A DNA stretch of 64,000 bases from positions 62,001-126,000 of the forward strand of contig NZ_QBUH01000008.1 of NCBI RefSeq assembly GCF_003058195.1, in the 5' to 3' direction. This DNA is from Elizabethkingia sp. YR214 (GTDB lineage Bacteria; Bacteroidota; Bacteroidia; Flavobacteriales; Weeksellaceae). Below are positions 1-9,853 of the stretch, piece by piece. The notes under the pieces are model-generated. The model was not told the DNA's origin. It searched no databases and saw only the letters and a program-made list of their open reading frames with translations. How positions within the stretch are numbered: position 1 is the stretch's first letter; every line of letters starts with the position of its first letter. A program made the translations under genes and the position numbers.

Positions 1-555
1 AGGTACTGTAAAAGCCTTTACAGTAACAGAATTGCCTATGTTTACTTCCTGCTCAGCAGTTAAAGGAATAATTTCTATATTTTTCAGACTCACAAGCTGA
101 CTCCATGGTCCATTATTTTCCAGAAAGCTTTTTAGTTTGGGCAATACATATACCTTAACTTGTTTGGTATTCATAACCTCTTTCCCAAATTCCATTAATC
201 CGGTATAGTGGCCGATATGTGCATGTGTAATAAATACACCTTCCGGCAAATAAGGATATTCTTGTTTATGTCTTTGTGAGAAGTCGTGTAATTGTTGTCT
301 GATATCCGGTGTCGCATCAAAGAGCCACCATTTTTTCTGGACAGGATCTACCAAAGCCAGAGAAGACACATTCTTTCTTAATTCCGGATGCTCCCATGCC
401 AGGTTGCATCCTTCTTTGTTACATCCCATATGCGGAAAGCCTCCGTCCTGTGCAACGCCCAATACTTCTACATAAGCATCCGGGGTTTGTGTATAATACA
501 ATTGTGACCAGAGACCTACAGCCAGCAGGCAAAGAGCAGAAAGAATATGCTTCAT
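1..555 (-). CDS. MBL-fold metallo-hydrolase, PqqB-like (partial)
   Basis: The gene reads leftwards and its C-terminus lies beyond base 1, so only about 185 residues are visible. It starts at ATG 555 with a hydrophobic signal peptide of about 22 residues, so export is expected. A GCNKEGC cysteine motif at about residues 44-50 and an HAHIGH motif at 111-116 resemble the metallo-beta-lactamase fold of PqqB-like proteins. The usual HxHxDH metal motif has Gly where Asp is expected, so metal binding may be altered. No other PQQ gene is in view, so a PQQ role should not be assumed and the substrate is unknown. Confidence 0.7.
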   Translation of the reverse strand, partial: MKHILSALCLLAVGLWSQLYYTQTPDAYVEVLGVAQDGGFPHMGCNKEGCNLAWEHPELRKNVSSLALVDPVQKKWWLFDATPDIRQQLHDFSQRHKQEYPYLPEGVFITHAHIGHYTGLMEFGKEVMNTKQVKVYVLPKLKSFLENNGPWSQLVSLKNIEIIPLTAEQEVNIGNSVTVKAFTVP

Positions 556-570
556 TGTACTTTGTATTTT

Positions 571-1701
571 TTAAGTTACTTTTATTAATGCTTCTTTGTA
601 AAGCTCTTCATATAGCGGAAGAATGTTAGCAATATCAAATTTTAGCGCATTCTCCTTGGCACTAATTTTCATTTTTGCCAGAAGGGTTTCATCAGAAAAT
701 AGTTTTTTGGTGTATTCCACCATAGCATCTACATCGCCAACATCCGCAATAAATCCGGTTACTCCGTGTTTGTTTACTTCTGGTATTCCCCCTGCATTAC
801 TACTGATTACCGGAGTTCCGGCTGCCATTGCTTCCAGAGCGGCAAGGCCGAAGCTTTCCTGCTGAGACGGAAGCATAAATACATCTGCATAAGCCAGAAT
901 CTGGTAAAGATCATTTACTTTACCCATTAGTCTGATTTTGGAAATCAATTCCGGATTGTTTTCCAGGAAAGTATTGATACGCTCCATTTCCGGACCTTCT
1001 CCGATAATAATAAGACGTGTCGGGATTTCCTCCTGTACTCTTTTAAAAGTTTCCAGAACATCCTGAATACGCTTAACCTCACGAAGGTTAGAAACGTGAA
1101 TCATAATACGCTCATTGTCCTCTGCAAACTGAGATCTGCAACAGTTATTGAATGTTGTAAAAATCTCGTTGTCTATAAAGTTAGGAATTACCTGAATCTC
1201 CTTCTTAATATCGAAGTTAATGTAAGTGTCCTTCATCAGACTTTCTGATACAGAGGTTACAACATCAGATTTATTAATGGAAAATTCTACCGCTTTCTTA
1301 TAACTTGGATGCTGACCTACTAATGTAATATCGGTTCCGTGCAGTGTTGTGATAAGCGGAGTTTCTATACCATCATCTTTCAGCATTTGCTTGGCCATAT
1401 AAGCTGCATATGCATAGGGGATGGCATAATGGGCATGAATAAGATCCAGTTTGTATATTTTCACCACATGATAAATAGTAGAAGAGAGTGCAATATCATA
1501 AGGTTGATATTTGAACAAAGGATAGATTTCTACATTTACTTTATGGAAATATATATTAGGTTTGGTCATGTCCAGTCGCGCCGGCATACTGGAGCTCATG
1601 AAGTGTACCTCATAACCTTTGTCGGCCAATAGCATGCCGAGCTCTGTTGCAACAATCCCGCTTCCTCCGTAAGTGGGATAGCAAAGAATACCTATTTTCA
1701 T
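571..1701 (-). CDS. bshA: N-acetyl-alpha-D-glucosaminyl L-malate synthase BshA
   Basis: This is a cytoplasmic GT4 glycosyltransferase that joins UDP-GlcNAc to L-malate, the first step of bacillithiol synthesis. The 376 aa match the family size. The N-terminus [15 protein letters not shown] is the BshA glycine-rich loop, followed by HAHYAIPYA and [12 protein letters not shown]. The C-terminal Rossmann domain has [18 protein letters not shown], with the EX7E-type donor site. It starts at ATG 1701, 17 bp after the GH3 gene on the same strand, so co-transcription is plausible. bshB and bshC are not in the window. Confidence 0.93.
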   Translation of the reverse strand: MKIGILCYPTYGGSGIVATELGMLLADKGYEVHFMSSSMPARLDMTKPNIYFHKVNVEIYPLFKYQPYDIALSSTIYHVVKIYKLDLIHAHYAIPYAYAAYMAKQMLKDDGIETPLITTLHGTDITLVGQHPSYKKAVEFSINKSDVVTSVSESLMKDTYINFDIKKEIQVIPNFIDNEIFTTFNNCCRSQFAEDNERIMIHVSNLREVKRIQDVLETFKRVQEEIPTRLIIIGEGPEMERINTFLENNPELISKIRLMGKVNDLYQILAYADVFMLPSQQESFGLAALEAMAAGTPVISSNAGGIPEVNKHGVTGFIADVGDVDAMVEYTKKLFSDETLLAKMKISAKENALKFDIANILPLYEELYKEALIKVT

Positions 1702-1718
1702 TTTTTATTCTCGTTTTT

Positions 1719-3407
1719 TTAAAGGTCCTGTCCGTCTCCGTATTTCAGTTGATTGTTGATCAATACAGGGAGGCGTCCGTTTATTTTGGTTTGCCCTGTA
1801 AAAGCTTTAGCTGCAGCTTTTTGGGAATATTCATTATTTTCATACGAAACCAGCACTGCAGGGATATTTTGTATATCCACATCCATTAGCGCATACGGGC
1901 TTCCGAAGACATCTAATATTACTTTTGTATTTCCCGACAGCTTATTTAAAACAGTTTTACTGACTGCCGAAATTTTGTAAGGTTTATAAGCTGTAGAATT
2001 GTCTTTGTGGAAACCAACTATAACCTTTGCACCGGAAGGAATACTGCTAATTTCGTTTGCTTTCTTTACAATAAGGTTGATATTGTTCCCCAGTTCACTG
2101 GCAAAAGTCTTGTAAGGTGCTTCTTCCAGCGGAACATAGTATACTGTTTCATTCTTTTGTAAAGGCAGCAATTTCTGATCGTTTTTCAGTAAGGTAAGTG
2201 CGCTGGCATATAGCTTTTCTGAAAGCTGAGCATGGCTCTCGTTGTTGAGATCATTGTTAATATTATTAGTACTTATTTTCTTGAAATTTGGAAGACCCAA
2301 ATAGTATTTGGTCAGCAGTATTTTCTTTACACTTTCCTCTATACGGGACTGTAGTATTTCACCGTTATCAATGGCCTGCTGAATAAGTTTCTTTCCGTCG
2401 GATACTCCCTGCGAAAACAGCATGATATCATTTCCGGCAGCAAAAGCTTTTTTATCCAGTTCTCCGGCTTTATACCTGCTGGCTACAGCACCCATATTTA
2501 GAGCATCTGTAATGATAAGTCCTTTGTAACCGAATTTTTTCTTTAAAAGATCCGTAATGATAGAGTAGGATACAGATGCCGGTACTCCAGATTTAGACTC
2601 CAGGGCCGGAACATATAAATGTGCGACCATAACACCGCCAACATTCTTATCCATTAAAGCTTTAAAAGGAGCGAGTTCGGTATTGTTTAACCTGTCAATA
2701 TTATGTTTTACAACCGGAAGATCCAGATGGGAATCTTTATCGGTATCTCCGTGTCCCGGAAAATGCTTAATCGCTGCCAAGACTCCGTTGTCCTGAAGTC
2801 CGTTTGTATAGGCAAGTCCTTTTCTGATCACATTTTGTACATCCGAACCAAAAGAGCGGTTGCCAATAATAGGATTAGAAGGGTTGGTGTTAACATCTAC
2901 AACCGGGGCGAAATCCCAGTTTACACCCATTCTTTTTGCATCACCAGCAATTTTGGAAGCCATTTCGTACACCAGCTTATCATCCTGAATGGCACCTAGT
3001 GTAATAGCCCATGGAAATTTGTGTGCTGTAGCAATTCTTTGATACAGCCCCCATTCTGCATCCATCCCTATAAGAAGCGGAACTCCTGATGACGCCTGGA
3101 ACTCATTAACAAGGTCTATTTCCTGAGCAGCATTATCCTGCATGAGGATAATACCACCAATTTTTTCTTTATTAACCAGCTGACGAACAAAATTGATATG
3201 GTTCTGGTCCTTATTAGTATATAAAGCGGTGATAAAAAGCTGTCCAAGCTTTTCATCTTGTGTTAAAGAGTTATAGGTTTTGTCTACCCATTGCTGAGCT
3301 TTTTCTCGTTCTTTCTGATTAAGGTTTTTAGGCTGATACTGAGAAAAATACTGAGGGGATATAAAAGTGGATATTGATAATATGGTATAAAAAAAGAATT
3401 TGTTCAT
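1719..3407 (-). CDS. Glycoside hydrolase family 3, NagZ-like beta-N-acetylhexosaminidase
   Basis: The product is an exported GH3 enzyme of 562 aa that probably removes terminal GlcNAc from muropeptides or glycans. The frame can extend to a TTG at 3428, but ATG 3407 (MNKFFFYTIL) gives a clean signal peptide and is preferred. The NagZ signature KHFPGHGDTDKDSHLDLP, carrying the His/Asp dyad, lies at about residues 210-227. IITDALNMGAV carries the Asp nucleophile. A shorter C-terminal domain follows; the fused beta-lactamase domain of some Bacteroidota NagZ proteins is absent. It sits upstream of bshA on the same strand. Confidence 0.88.
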   Translation of the reverse strand: MNKFFFYTILSISTFISPQYFSQYQPKNLNQKEREKAQQWVDKTYNSLTQDEKLGQLFITALYTNKDQNHINFVRQLVNKEKIGGIILMQDNAAQEIDLVNEFQASSGVPLLIGMDAEWGLYQRIATAHKFPWAITLGAIQDDKLVYEMASKIAGDAKRMGVNWDFAPVVDVNTNPSNPIIGNRSFGSDVQNVIRKGLAYTNGLQDNGVLAAIKHFPGHGDTDKDSHLDLPVVKHNIDRLNNTELAPFKALMDKNVGGVMVAHLYVPALESKSGVPASVSYSIITDLLKKKFGYKGLIITDALNMGAVASRYKAGELDKKAFAAGNDIMLFSQGVSDGKKLIQQAIDNGEILQSRIEESVKKILLTKYYLGLPNFKKISTNNINNDLNNESHAQLSEKLYASALTLLKNDQKLLPLQKNETVYYVPLEEAPYKTFASELGNNINLIVKKANEISSIPSGAKVIVGFHKDNSTAYKPYKISAVSKTVLNKLSGNTKVILDVFGSPYALMDVDIQNIPAVLVSYENNEYSQKAAAKAFTGQTKINGRLPVLINNQLKYGDGQDL

Positions 3408-3459
3408 ATAACGGGAGTATATGAACAAATTTACAATATTTTATGCGAAAAAAAACGGA

Positions 3460-4053
3460 TTACTTTTGTTCGTCCAGATAATGGCCAAAGTAAGTTTTCT
3501 TTACGTTGAGGTAGTCTTTGCTTTCTTGTGTAGCCTCCATTTGTAAAGGGATTCTGTCTACAAGCTTTATATCACTTTCTTCCACCGCTTTTATTTTAAG
3601 CGGGTTGTTGGTAATCAGATTGATAGATTTTATACCTAGAAGATCCAGTATCTCTATGGCAACACTAAAATCCCGGTCATCGGCCGGAAGACCCAGTTGA
3701 AGATTTGCCTGTACTGTATCCAGACCTTTTTCCTGAAGAGCATAAGCTTTTAGCTTGTTGATAATACCTATATTACGACCTTCCTGACGAAGATAGATAA
3801 TTACCCCGCCATGCTCATTTGTGTATCGCATTGCAGCATCTAGCTGCTGTCCGCATTCACACTTTCTGGAGTGGAAAACTTCCCCCGTAATACACTCTGA
3901 ATGAAATCTTACATTTACGGTTTGGCTGAGGTCTGTATTGTTGGCTACGATTGCCATGTGAGGCATCCAGTCATTTTCATTTTCAGCAAAAGCAATCATC
4001 CGGAATTGTCCGTATTCTGTAGGGACATTAGATTCCGCCTGTATTTTGATCAT
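3460..4053 (-). CDS. ribA: GTP cyclohydrolase II (RibA)
   Basis: This enzyme opens GTP to 2,5-diamino-6-ribosylamino-4(3H)-pyrimidinone 5'-phosphate, the first step of riboflavin synthesis. The 197 aa form a stand-alone RibA, not the RibBA fusion common in related bacteria. The zinc-binding cysteines are in the block around SECITGEVFHSRKCECGQQ, followed by RQEGRNIGI and the DTVQANLQLG segment. The gene lies 6 bp downstream of the lipoprotein gene on the minus strand and is probably read with it. No FMN riboswitch was recognised. Confidence 0.95.
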   Translation of the reverse strand: MIKIQAESNVPTEYGQFRMIAFAENENDWMPHMAIVANNTDLSQTVNVRFHSECITGEVFHSRKCECGQQLDAAMRYTNEHGGVIIYLRQEGRNIGIINKLKAYALQEKGLDTVQANLQLGLPADDRDFSVAIEILDLLGIKSINLITNNPLKIKAVEESDIKLVDRIPLQMEATQESKDYLNVKKTYFGHYLDEQK

Positions 4054-4059
4054 CTTGAA

Positions 4060-4530
4060 TTACTTAAGATATTCTAAAGAATTGATATTGGCTTTTATTC
4101 TCGTCAGATAACGATCGATAAGCTCAATATCGTCACGATTCATATATTTTTTTAATGTCTGGAGGGTCTTATAAGAAGTAGCATAATCACGATAGGCCAG
4201 TCTTTTCTGTTTAGAATTACCTTCCGTGGTACCATAGATATAAGACTGAACTGCAGCCTTTAATTTTTTTACTTCAGCATTTACCGTCGAGTTTTTAAAT
4301 TTAGGAAAGACCGTAATAAGATTAGATAAATCCGACACGTACTTTACTTTTTCAATACTGATTTCAGTTGAAGCTGCTTTGCTCTCGACATAATGGTTGT
4401 CGAAGTTAGACACCAAAGAACTGGGCATTTGATCCTTATTCGAACGGGATACGTAATTAAGTGTCTCAACAGAACATGAAACACTTAGTAAACCGATAAG
4501 TATAAAAAGACCAATGTTTTTTTTAGCCAT
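4060..4530 (-). CDS. Small lipoprotein, function unknown
   Basis: The 156 aa protein starts with MAKKNIGLFILIGLLSVSCS, a lipoprotein signal with the lipobox cysteine at residue 19. The remainder is charged and helical with no motif I recognise. Its start overlaps the end of the DUF4254 gene by 8 bp, and ribA follows 6 bp later, so the three genes look like one operon. The product is probably anchored on the periplasmic side of a membrane. Function unknown. Confidence 0.75.
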   Translation of the reverse strand: MAKKNIGLFILIGLLSVSCSVETLNYVSRSNKDQMPSSLVSNFDNHYVESKAASTEISIEKVKYVSDLSNLITVFPKFKNSTVNAEVKKLKAAVQSYIYGTTEGNSKQKRLAYRDYATSYKTLQTLKKYMNRDDIELIDRYLTRIKANINSLEYLK

Positions 4531-5140
4531 TTTGCTGTTTTTTCTGATATAAGATCGGGTTCAAACTCTCATCATTATACATTTTCATCTGTTTATAAGT
4601 TTTCATTTTAACCGATCCGCTACTTATATCAGTAAGCAACTGTTCTATGGCTGAAGATAAATCTATATGCTGTTCTTTTAGTACAGCTAGTTTTGCAGCG
4701 CATTTTTCGCGATGCTCTATGCTTGCAGTTTCTCTGTTAGCCTCCTGGTCCATGTGATAGATTTTCAATGCTAAAATTGATAACCTGTCAACGGCCCATG
4801 CTGGAGTTTCTGTATTCAGTTTTGCATCTGCTTTTGCCGGAACATCTTTATATTTTTCAAAAAAATAACTGTCTATATATTCCACAAGATCAGTTCTTTT
4901 CTGATTAGAGGCATCTATTCTTCTTTTTATCAGAAGAGCTTCATCTGGAGAAATATTTTCATCGCGGATAATGTCTTCAAGATGCCACTGAACGGTATCG
5001 ATCCAATTCTTTGAATACAAAAGCCGTTCCAAACTTCCTTCTGAGAATGGATTTTGCTCGGGTGCATCTACATGATCCTGAATATGATACTGGATAATAG
5101 ACTGATTGAAAATATCCCAGGCTGTTTTTGTCAGGGACAT
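4523..5140 (-). CDS. DUF4254 domain protein
   Basis: The 205 aa cytoplasmic, helical protein begins MSLTKTAWDIFNQSI and contains the WAVDRLSILALKIYHM segment that I associate with DUF4254, a family of unknown function in Bacteroidota, often near envelope-glycan genes. There is no signal peptide or membrane segment. It overlaps the following lipoprotein gene by 8 bp and ends that gene's upstream coupling. tatA is 3 bp upstream on the same strand, which suggests a tatA-DUF4254-lipoprotein-ribA transcript. Confidence 0.75.
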   Translation of the reverse strand: MSLTKTAWDIFNQSIIQYHIQDHVDAPEQNPFSEGSLERLLYSKNWIDTVQWHLEDIIRDENISPDEALLIKRRIDASNQKRTDLVEYIDSYFFEKYKDVPAKADAKLNTETPAWAVDRLSILALKIYHMDQEANRETASIEHREKCAAKLAVLKEQHIDLSSAIEQLLTDISSGSVKMKTYKQMKMYNDESLNPILYQKKQQNG

Positions 5141-5143
5141 ATC

Positions 5144-5338
5144 TTATGCTTGTTTGTTATCCTGGTTTTCAGGTTTTTTATCCTCTTCTTTTACCGCGTC
5201 TTTAAATTCTTTAATACCAGACCCCATACCACGCATTAATTCAGGGATTTTTTTACCTCCGAATAACAATAGAAGGATTACCAGTACAATAAGAACATGG
5301 GTAATAGATAGCTGTAATATGATTGCTAAATTGTTCAT
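5144..5338 (-). CDS. tatA: Twin-arginine translocase subunit TatA/TatE
   Basis: This is a 64 aa TatA-type protein with one N-terminal transmembrane helix (residues about 8-25), the [20 protein letters not shown] hinge and amphipathic helix, and an acidic/lysine tail. TatA forms the pore of the Sec-independent pathway for folded proteins. tatC is not in this window. The gene lies between the M23 gene (38 bp upstream) and DUF4254 (3 bp downstream). Confidence 0.92.
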   Translation of the reverse strand: MNNLAIILQLSITHVLIVLVILLLLFGGKKIPELMRGMGSGIKEFKDAVKEEDKKPENQDNKQA

Positions 5339-5376
5339 TTTTTGGATTATTTATTTCTGCAAAGATACAATATAAT

Positions 5377-6930
5377 TTAGTTCGAAATCCATCCAAGTGG
5401 ATCAACCGGAGAGTTTCCGTTCCAGATCTGGAATTCAAGCGTATAGGTGCCATCCAGATCCAGTCCTACCTGCCCGATTGGAGTACCTGTAGAGACCTGT
5501 TGGTTCTGAGATACAGATACTGAACTTAGGTTGGAGTAGATCGTAAAGTAAGAACCGTGTCTTACCATTACGGTTTTAGAACCTCCGACATATAATATTT
5601 TGGTTACAACCCCGGGGAATACAGATTTTGCAACTGAACCTGCAGGTACAGATATTTTAATTCCGGAGTTTTCTTCCTGAATATTCTTGAATACAGGGTG
5701 GGGCTGACGTCCAAAGCGGTGTGTGATTTGTCCTCTTACAGGGAATGGCATACGACCTCTGTTATCTGCAAAATTAGATCCTGAGGTAGTGTTTGCACCA
5801 TAATCTTTCATCACTTTATCTTCAGCTGCTTTCTTAGCATCATTGCTTGCTTTTGCCAGTCTTGCTTCTGCATCTCTCGCTGCTGCAGCTCTGTCTTCAG
5901 CTGCTTTGGCTCTCGCTGCTGCCTCGCGGGATTCTTTTTCAGCTGCTAATTTTTTAGCTGTCGCTTTCTCATTAGCTTCAGTTTTTGCAGCTTCATCAGC
6001 ACGTCTCTTCTCGTCCGCTGCCTTTCTCGCTGCTAATTCAGCAGCTCTTCTTGCCTCAGCTTCTGCAGCTTTTCTTTCTCTTTCCAGAGCTTCAGCTTTA
6101 GCACGGTTTTCAGCTTCAATACGAGCTTTTTCTTTTTCAGCTGCGATTCTGGCTAAACGACGTCTCTCTTCTTCCGCTTTTCTTTCTGCCTCAGCCTTAG
6201 CCTTAGCAATACGGATTTCTTCATTAATGATTCTTCTGATCTCGCCCTCAAGCTTTTTAGATTCTACCTGTTTCTGGCGGATTTCAGTAGCGATTTTAGC
6301 CTCATTTTGTTTAAATTCAGCTAAAAGAACTTCTTTTTGTTCTCTCTCAACATTGATTGTTTTAAGCTCTTTCTGCTGATTCAGCATCAGAATCTCCTTA
6401 TCTTTTTTAGATTTTTCACGCAATGAAACAGTCGATTTTACCTGATTGGTTTTAGCTGTAATTTCAGCTGCTTTTTTATCCTGAAAATCTGAATATTGTT
6501 TTAAATACTGAATTCTTCTAAGGGCTTCTCCCAAATTCTTAGAAGAAAGAATAAAGGTTACCTTATTCTGAACACCTTTGTTTTTATAAGCTTTTACAAG
6601 GATATCAGCATAATTTTTTCTAAGAACACCTAATTCACGGTTGTATTTATTGATTTCCAGCTGACGTCTGTAAATGTCATCTTCTATGAAGCGCTTCTCC
6701 TTCTGGGTATTGGTGTACAGTTTCTCACGTAAACCAATTTTCTGGTTTAGGTTCTGCAAATAAGCAACGGAAAGGCGGGATTCTTTTTGCGATTTTGCCA
6801 GATCTGAATTTAGTGTGGCAATTTGCTTTTTAAGATCAGCATTCTGTTGTTGGAGTTTTTCTTTTTGCTGCCCGAAAGCACCTAAGCTTATGATGGAAAA
6901 TAGGAGAAAGTATAGCTTCTTTTGTGTCAT
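5377..6930 (-). CDS. EnvC-like M23 protein with long coiled coil (murein hydrolase activator)
   Basis: The 517 aa exported protein (signal about residues 1-20) has a coiled coil at about 20-250, an unusually Ala/Lys/Glu-rich stretch to about 375, and a C-terminal LytM/M23 domain. In the LytM domain the zinc ligands appear degenerate: the usual HxGxD region reads ENSGIKIS and the usual HLHFE reads YTLEFQ. That pattern fits an activator of cell-wall amidases, like EnvC, more than an active endopeptidase. The start overlaps the DUF4292 stop by 4 bp (ATGA), indicating translational coupling. Confidence 0.82.
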   Translation of the reverse strand: MTQKKLYFLLFSIISLGAFGQQKEKLQQQNADLKKQIATLNSDLAKSQKESRLSVAYLQNLNQKIGLREKLYTNTQKEKRFIEDDIYRRQLEINKYNRELGVLRKNYADILVKAYKNKGVQNKVTFILSSKNLGEALRRIQYLKQYSDFQDKKAAEITAKTNQVKSTVSLREKSKKDKEILMLNQQKELKTINVEREQKEVLLAEFKQNEAKIATEIRQKQVESKKLEGEIRRIINEEIRIAKAKAEAERKAEEERRRLARIAAEKEKARIEAENRAKAEALERERKAAEAEARRAAELAARKAADEKRRADEAAKTEANEKATAKKLAAEKESREAAARAKAAEDRAAAARDAEARLAKASNDAKKAAEDKVMKDYGANTTSGSNFADNRGRMPFPVRGQITHRFGRQPHPVFKNIQEENSGIKISVPAGSVAKSVFPGVVTKILYVGGSKTVMVRHGSYFTIYSNLSSVSVSQNQQVSTGTPIGQVGLDLDGTYTLEFQIWNGNSPVDPLGWISN

Positions 6931-7730
6931 TTAATCTCTTTCTTTGTATAGTTAGACGGCACAGAATACGGTGTATCCATCCTGGAAAAATCAAAGGTCG
7001 TATTTTCGATCAAAATTTGATCGGTTTTTTTATTTTTTATAATTATTTTAACATTCTTAGGGAAGTTTTCATTGTTTGCACTAACCCAGTCTGAATAATT
7101 AATTTCTAACTGATTATCAGATTTAGCATCATTAATCTGCACCTTGTTTAGTCTGAATCCGGAATCGTAATCTATGCTTACGTTATAGGCAGAAACTTTC
7201 CCGTCTACGGTAACCTCCTGCGGTTTTACTGATTTCAGATTGTAGCCCTGTGTATTCTGAGTAAGGGTGAAATCTTTATCGTTCACAGGAACAAAAGTTC
7301 TTCCTGTTAGTAGGTTTTGCAGCGCCTGATAATTGATGAAGTTTACACCCAAAAGATTATTCAGATAGGTGAAATCGGAATCGATATAGGTTCTGTTTAT
7401 TTTTTCATAACCTTTAATACCTTCCGGAGTAGCAACTCCGCGTGCACCTGTTAAGCCAAAAAGAGCTGTAATGTTCGCCCATACTTTCTTATTGTTCTCT
7501 ATATAAAAAACAGCATTAAGCTGTGGGATAATTTTTCCGTTTTCTATATTGATTTTACTGGAGATTTTCACAGCATCAAAAGCTGATGGCTGCTGGATGT
7601 GTGAAAAAAAAGATGCATTGTCTTTTATAGATTCGTGCGTATTTTTAGGTGTAGTTTCTTTTGCGATATTTCTGGATGCACAAGATGCCAGAGAGGCTGC
7701 TACAAGAATATACAGAATTGGATTTTTCAT
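6927..7730 (-). CDS. DUF4292 lipoprotein
   Basis: The 267 aa protein has a lipoprotein signal (MKNPILYILVAASLASCA, Cys 17). The rest is beta-rich, with repeated short strands such as KISSKINIEN and TVDGKVSAYNVSID. I assign it to DUF4292, a Bacteroidota outer-membrane-associated family with a LolA/LppX-like look; that fold is an inference. It ends inside the start of the EnvC-like gene (ATGA overlap). The coupling suggests a joint role in the cell envelope. Confidence 0.72.
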   Translation of the reverse strand: MKNPILYILVAASLASCASRNIAKETTPKNTHESIKDNASFFSHIQQPSAFDAVKISSKINIENGKIIPQLNAVFYIENNKKVWANITALFGLTGARGVATPEGIKGYEKINRTYIDSDFTYLNNLLGVNFINYQALQNLLTGRTFVPVNDKDFTLTQNTQGYNLKSVKPQEVTVDGKVSAYNVSIDYDSGFRLNKVQINDAKSDNQLEINYSDWVSANNENFPKNVKIIIKNKKTDQILIENTTFDFSRMDTPYSVPSNYTKKEIK

Positions 7731-7805
7731 GTTGAAGGTTTTAAAATTACCGGCGAAAATCAGACCAAAAAAATAGTGAATGTTAAAATATGCTAAACCA
7801 GAAAA

Positions 7806-8246
7806 CTAGTTTTTAGCAACGCCAGAACTTCCGAATCCTCCGGCGCCACGCTCCGTTTCTTCAAGACTTTCTACCGGAATCCATTCCGCTGTTTCGTGCT
7901 TAGCAATTACTAACTGAGCAATACGGTCTCCGTCGTTGATTGTAAATTCATCTTTAGATAAATTAGCCAGAATAACGCCAACTTCTCCACGGTAATCAGC
8001 ATCAATTGTTCCCGGAGAGTTCAGGCAGGTAACACCGTTTTTGAAAGCTAGTCCGCTTCTTGGTCTTACCTGAGCTTCATATCCTACCGGAAGCTCAATG
8101 AATAATCCTGTTGGGATAATTCTTCTTTCCAGAGATTGTAGGGTAATAGGAGCCTCGATATTTGCATAAAGGTCCATTCCTGCTGATTGTGTGGTTTGAT
8201 ATTTTGGTAAATCGTGTTTAGATTTATTAATTACTTTTATTTTCAT
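7806..8246 (-). CDS. dut: dUTP diphosphatase
   Basis: This is a trimeric dUTPase of 146 aa that hydrolyses dUTP to dUMP and pyrophosphate, keeping uracil out of DNA and feeding dTMP synthesis. All five family motifs are visible: [15 protein letters not shown], the [18 protein letters not shown] substrate loop, GDRIAQLVI, and the C-terminal [11 protein letters not shown]-loop-like arm. It lies 2 bp downstream of the flippase gene on the minus strand, a pairing common in Flavobacteriia. Confidence 0.97.
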   Translation of the reverse strand: MKIKVINKSKHDLPKYQTTQSAGMDLYANIEAPITLQSLERRIIPTGLFIELPVGYEAQVRPRSGLAFKNGVTCLNSPGTIDADYRGEVGVILANLSKDEFTINDGDRIAQLVIAKHETAEWIPVESLEETERGAGGFGSSGVAKN

Positions 8247-8248
8247 TA

Positions 8249-9676
8249 CTATGACTTTTTTATTTTTGAAAGGATCATTTTTTTCTCACTATAGAGTAAA
8301 ATTCCGGCGAAAATTATAAATAAAAGGTTGCTTAACCAAAAATTATAATTGAAAACTTTTACTATTATAATACTGAACGCCCCCAGTAGAAACAGGAAGA
8401 AGCTCATTTTTTTTATTCTGTAAGGAATTGGATAATATTTCTGACCCAGGAAATAAGAGAGAAGCATCATGACAAAATAAGCAGCAAATGTGACCCAGGC
8501 AGAGCCTATCATACTTCCCATATATTTTAATACTACAATGTTGAATACAATATTGATAATAGCTCCTGTCCATGAAATGATAGTTCCCATTTGTGTACGG
8601 TCTGTAACTTTGTACCATGTGGAAAAGTTATAGTAAATACCGAAACAAAGATTGGCAATAACAATAATCGGAATAATGTCTATGGCGATCCAGTAAGTTT
8701 TGCTTGGGATAAAAATACTTTTCAGCCACGATATGTTAGCGATGATTCCCATTGCTACAGTAGCAGCAAAGAATGTGAAATACTCAGTCACATTTGCATA
8801 GGTTTTTTTAGCATCACCCTTATCCATTTGTTTGAAGAAGAAAGGTTCAATCCCCATTCTGTATGCAGTAACAAAAAGAGTCATCAGAACTGCAAGCTTG
8901 TAACAGCCACCATAGGCACCGGCCTCTTCTTTTGAAATGAATCTAATTTGGATAGATTTATCAAAATTTTCATTAAACATAAATGCCAGTCCTGCCAACA
9001 TCAAGGGCCATGAATATTTTATCATTCTGGAAAATAGGCTGGTGACGAATTGGGGGCGTACTTTTGCTACAATAGGGAGCAATAATGCAAATCCTAATAT
9101 ACTTGCCACAAGATTACTGAAGAATGGGTAATCTACAGGTTGGTCTAATCCTATGCTTCTTGAAAATACTTCCGGAATCCAAAAGAATAAAGCCGCTGTA
9201 AAAATAGCCTGAAAGACAGACTGAACAATTCTGACTGCCGAATATTTTATAGGCATATTATTGTAACGGAGCCATGCAAAAGGAATAACACAAAGGTTAT
9301 CGAAAAATGCAATTAGTGCAAACCATTTGATGTATTCCGGATTATTATGATATCCCAGAGCATTGGCAATGGGTTGGTTGAAAAGATAGCAAAGGCCAAG
9401 AAATACAGTGGAAGTGAGGAATAAAAACCAGAATGAAGTATTGAAGGTTTTTTTCTCATTGTCCTTTTCTGCAGAGAATCTGAAATACGCCGTCTCAAAT
9501 CCAAAAGAGAGTATGATATTCACAAAAGATATTAAAGCATAAAGGTTTGTGAATATAGCAAAGTCATCATTCTGAATTTTGTAGATCAGAATTGGATTTA
9601 GGATAAATAGTATAATTCTTGGTGCTATAGCGCCTATTCCATAAATGACAGTTTGCCCTAAAAGTTTCTTGTACAA
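8249..9676 (-). CDS. Polysaccharide biosynthesis flippase (MATE/MVF-like)
   Basis: The 475 aa integral membrane protein has about 12-14 predicted helices. Its N-terminus, [20 protein letters not shown], is typical of the oligosaccharide flippase/RfbX-like family, which moves lipid-linked glycan units across the inner membrane. No glycosyltransferase operon is adjacent, so the cargo is unknown. dut follows 2 bp later. The start at ATG 9676 is supported by the immediate onset of family similarity. Confidence 0.85.
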   Translation of the reverse strand: MYKKLLGQTVIYGIGAIAPRIILFILNPILIYKIQNDDFAIFTNLYALISFVNIILSFGFETAYFRFSAEKDNEKKTFNTSFWFLFLTSTVFLGLCYLFNQPIANALGYHNNPEYIKWFALIAFFDNLCVIPFAWLRYNNMPIKYSAVRIVQSVFQAIFTAALFFWIPEVFSRSIGLDQPVDYPFFSNLVASILGFALLLPIVAKVRPQFVTSLFSRMIKYSWPLMLAGLAFMFNENFDKSIQIRFISKEEAGAYGGCYKLAVLMTLFVTAYRMGIEPFFFKQMDKGDAKKTYANVTEYFTFFAATVAMGIIANISWLKSIFIPSKTYWIAIDIIPIIVIANLCFGIYYNFSTWYKVTDRTQMGTIISWTGAIINIVFNIVVLKYMGSMIGSAWVTFAAYFVMMLLSYFLGQKYYPIPYRIKKMSFFLFLLGAFSIIIVKVFNYNFWLSNLLFIIFAGILLYSEKKMILSKIKKS

Positions 9677-9738
9677 AGCTCAAAAATTTCCGCAAAGATA
9701 AAAATAGATTTTGATTTCTTATTTTTAGGATGAAGCCT

Positions 9739-9746
9739 TACATTTG
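9739..9746 (+). promoter_or_regulatory. Possible -7 element upstream of pyrC
   Basis: TACATTTG matches the Bacteroidota -7 consensus TAnnTTTG. The nearest upstream TTG (9711-9713) gives a 25 bp spacer, longer than the usual 17-23, so the -33 box is weak. The element would drive pyrC about 110 bp downstream. Confidence 0.4.
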
Positions 9747-9853
9747 TTGTAATCTAAAAAATAAAAATGAAACAAGCCTCCCTAGCGATTTTTTATGAAA
9801 GAAGACCGCAATGTTGGTAAGTTTTATCTGATAATTAAATAAATTGCTACCAG

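Noticed and set aside
5843-6379. A plus-strand ORF of 178 codons rich in Ala, Ser and Leu
   Set aside because: It is the antisense shadow of the Ala/Lys/Glu-rich region of the EnvC-like gene; no promoter or family resemblance.
9767-9820. A 17-codon ORF (MKQASLAIFYERRPQCW) upstream of pyrC, after TACATTTG
   Set aside because: Too short and without conservation evidence; it could be a leader peptide but nothing in the sequence supports regulation.
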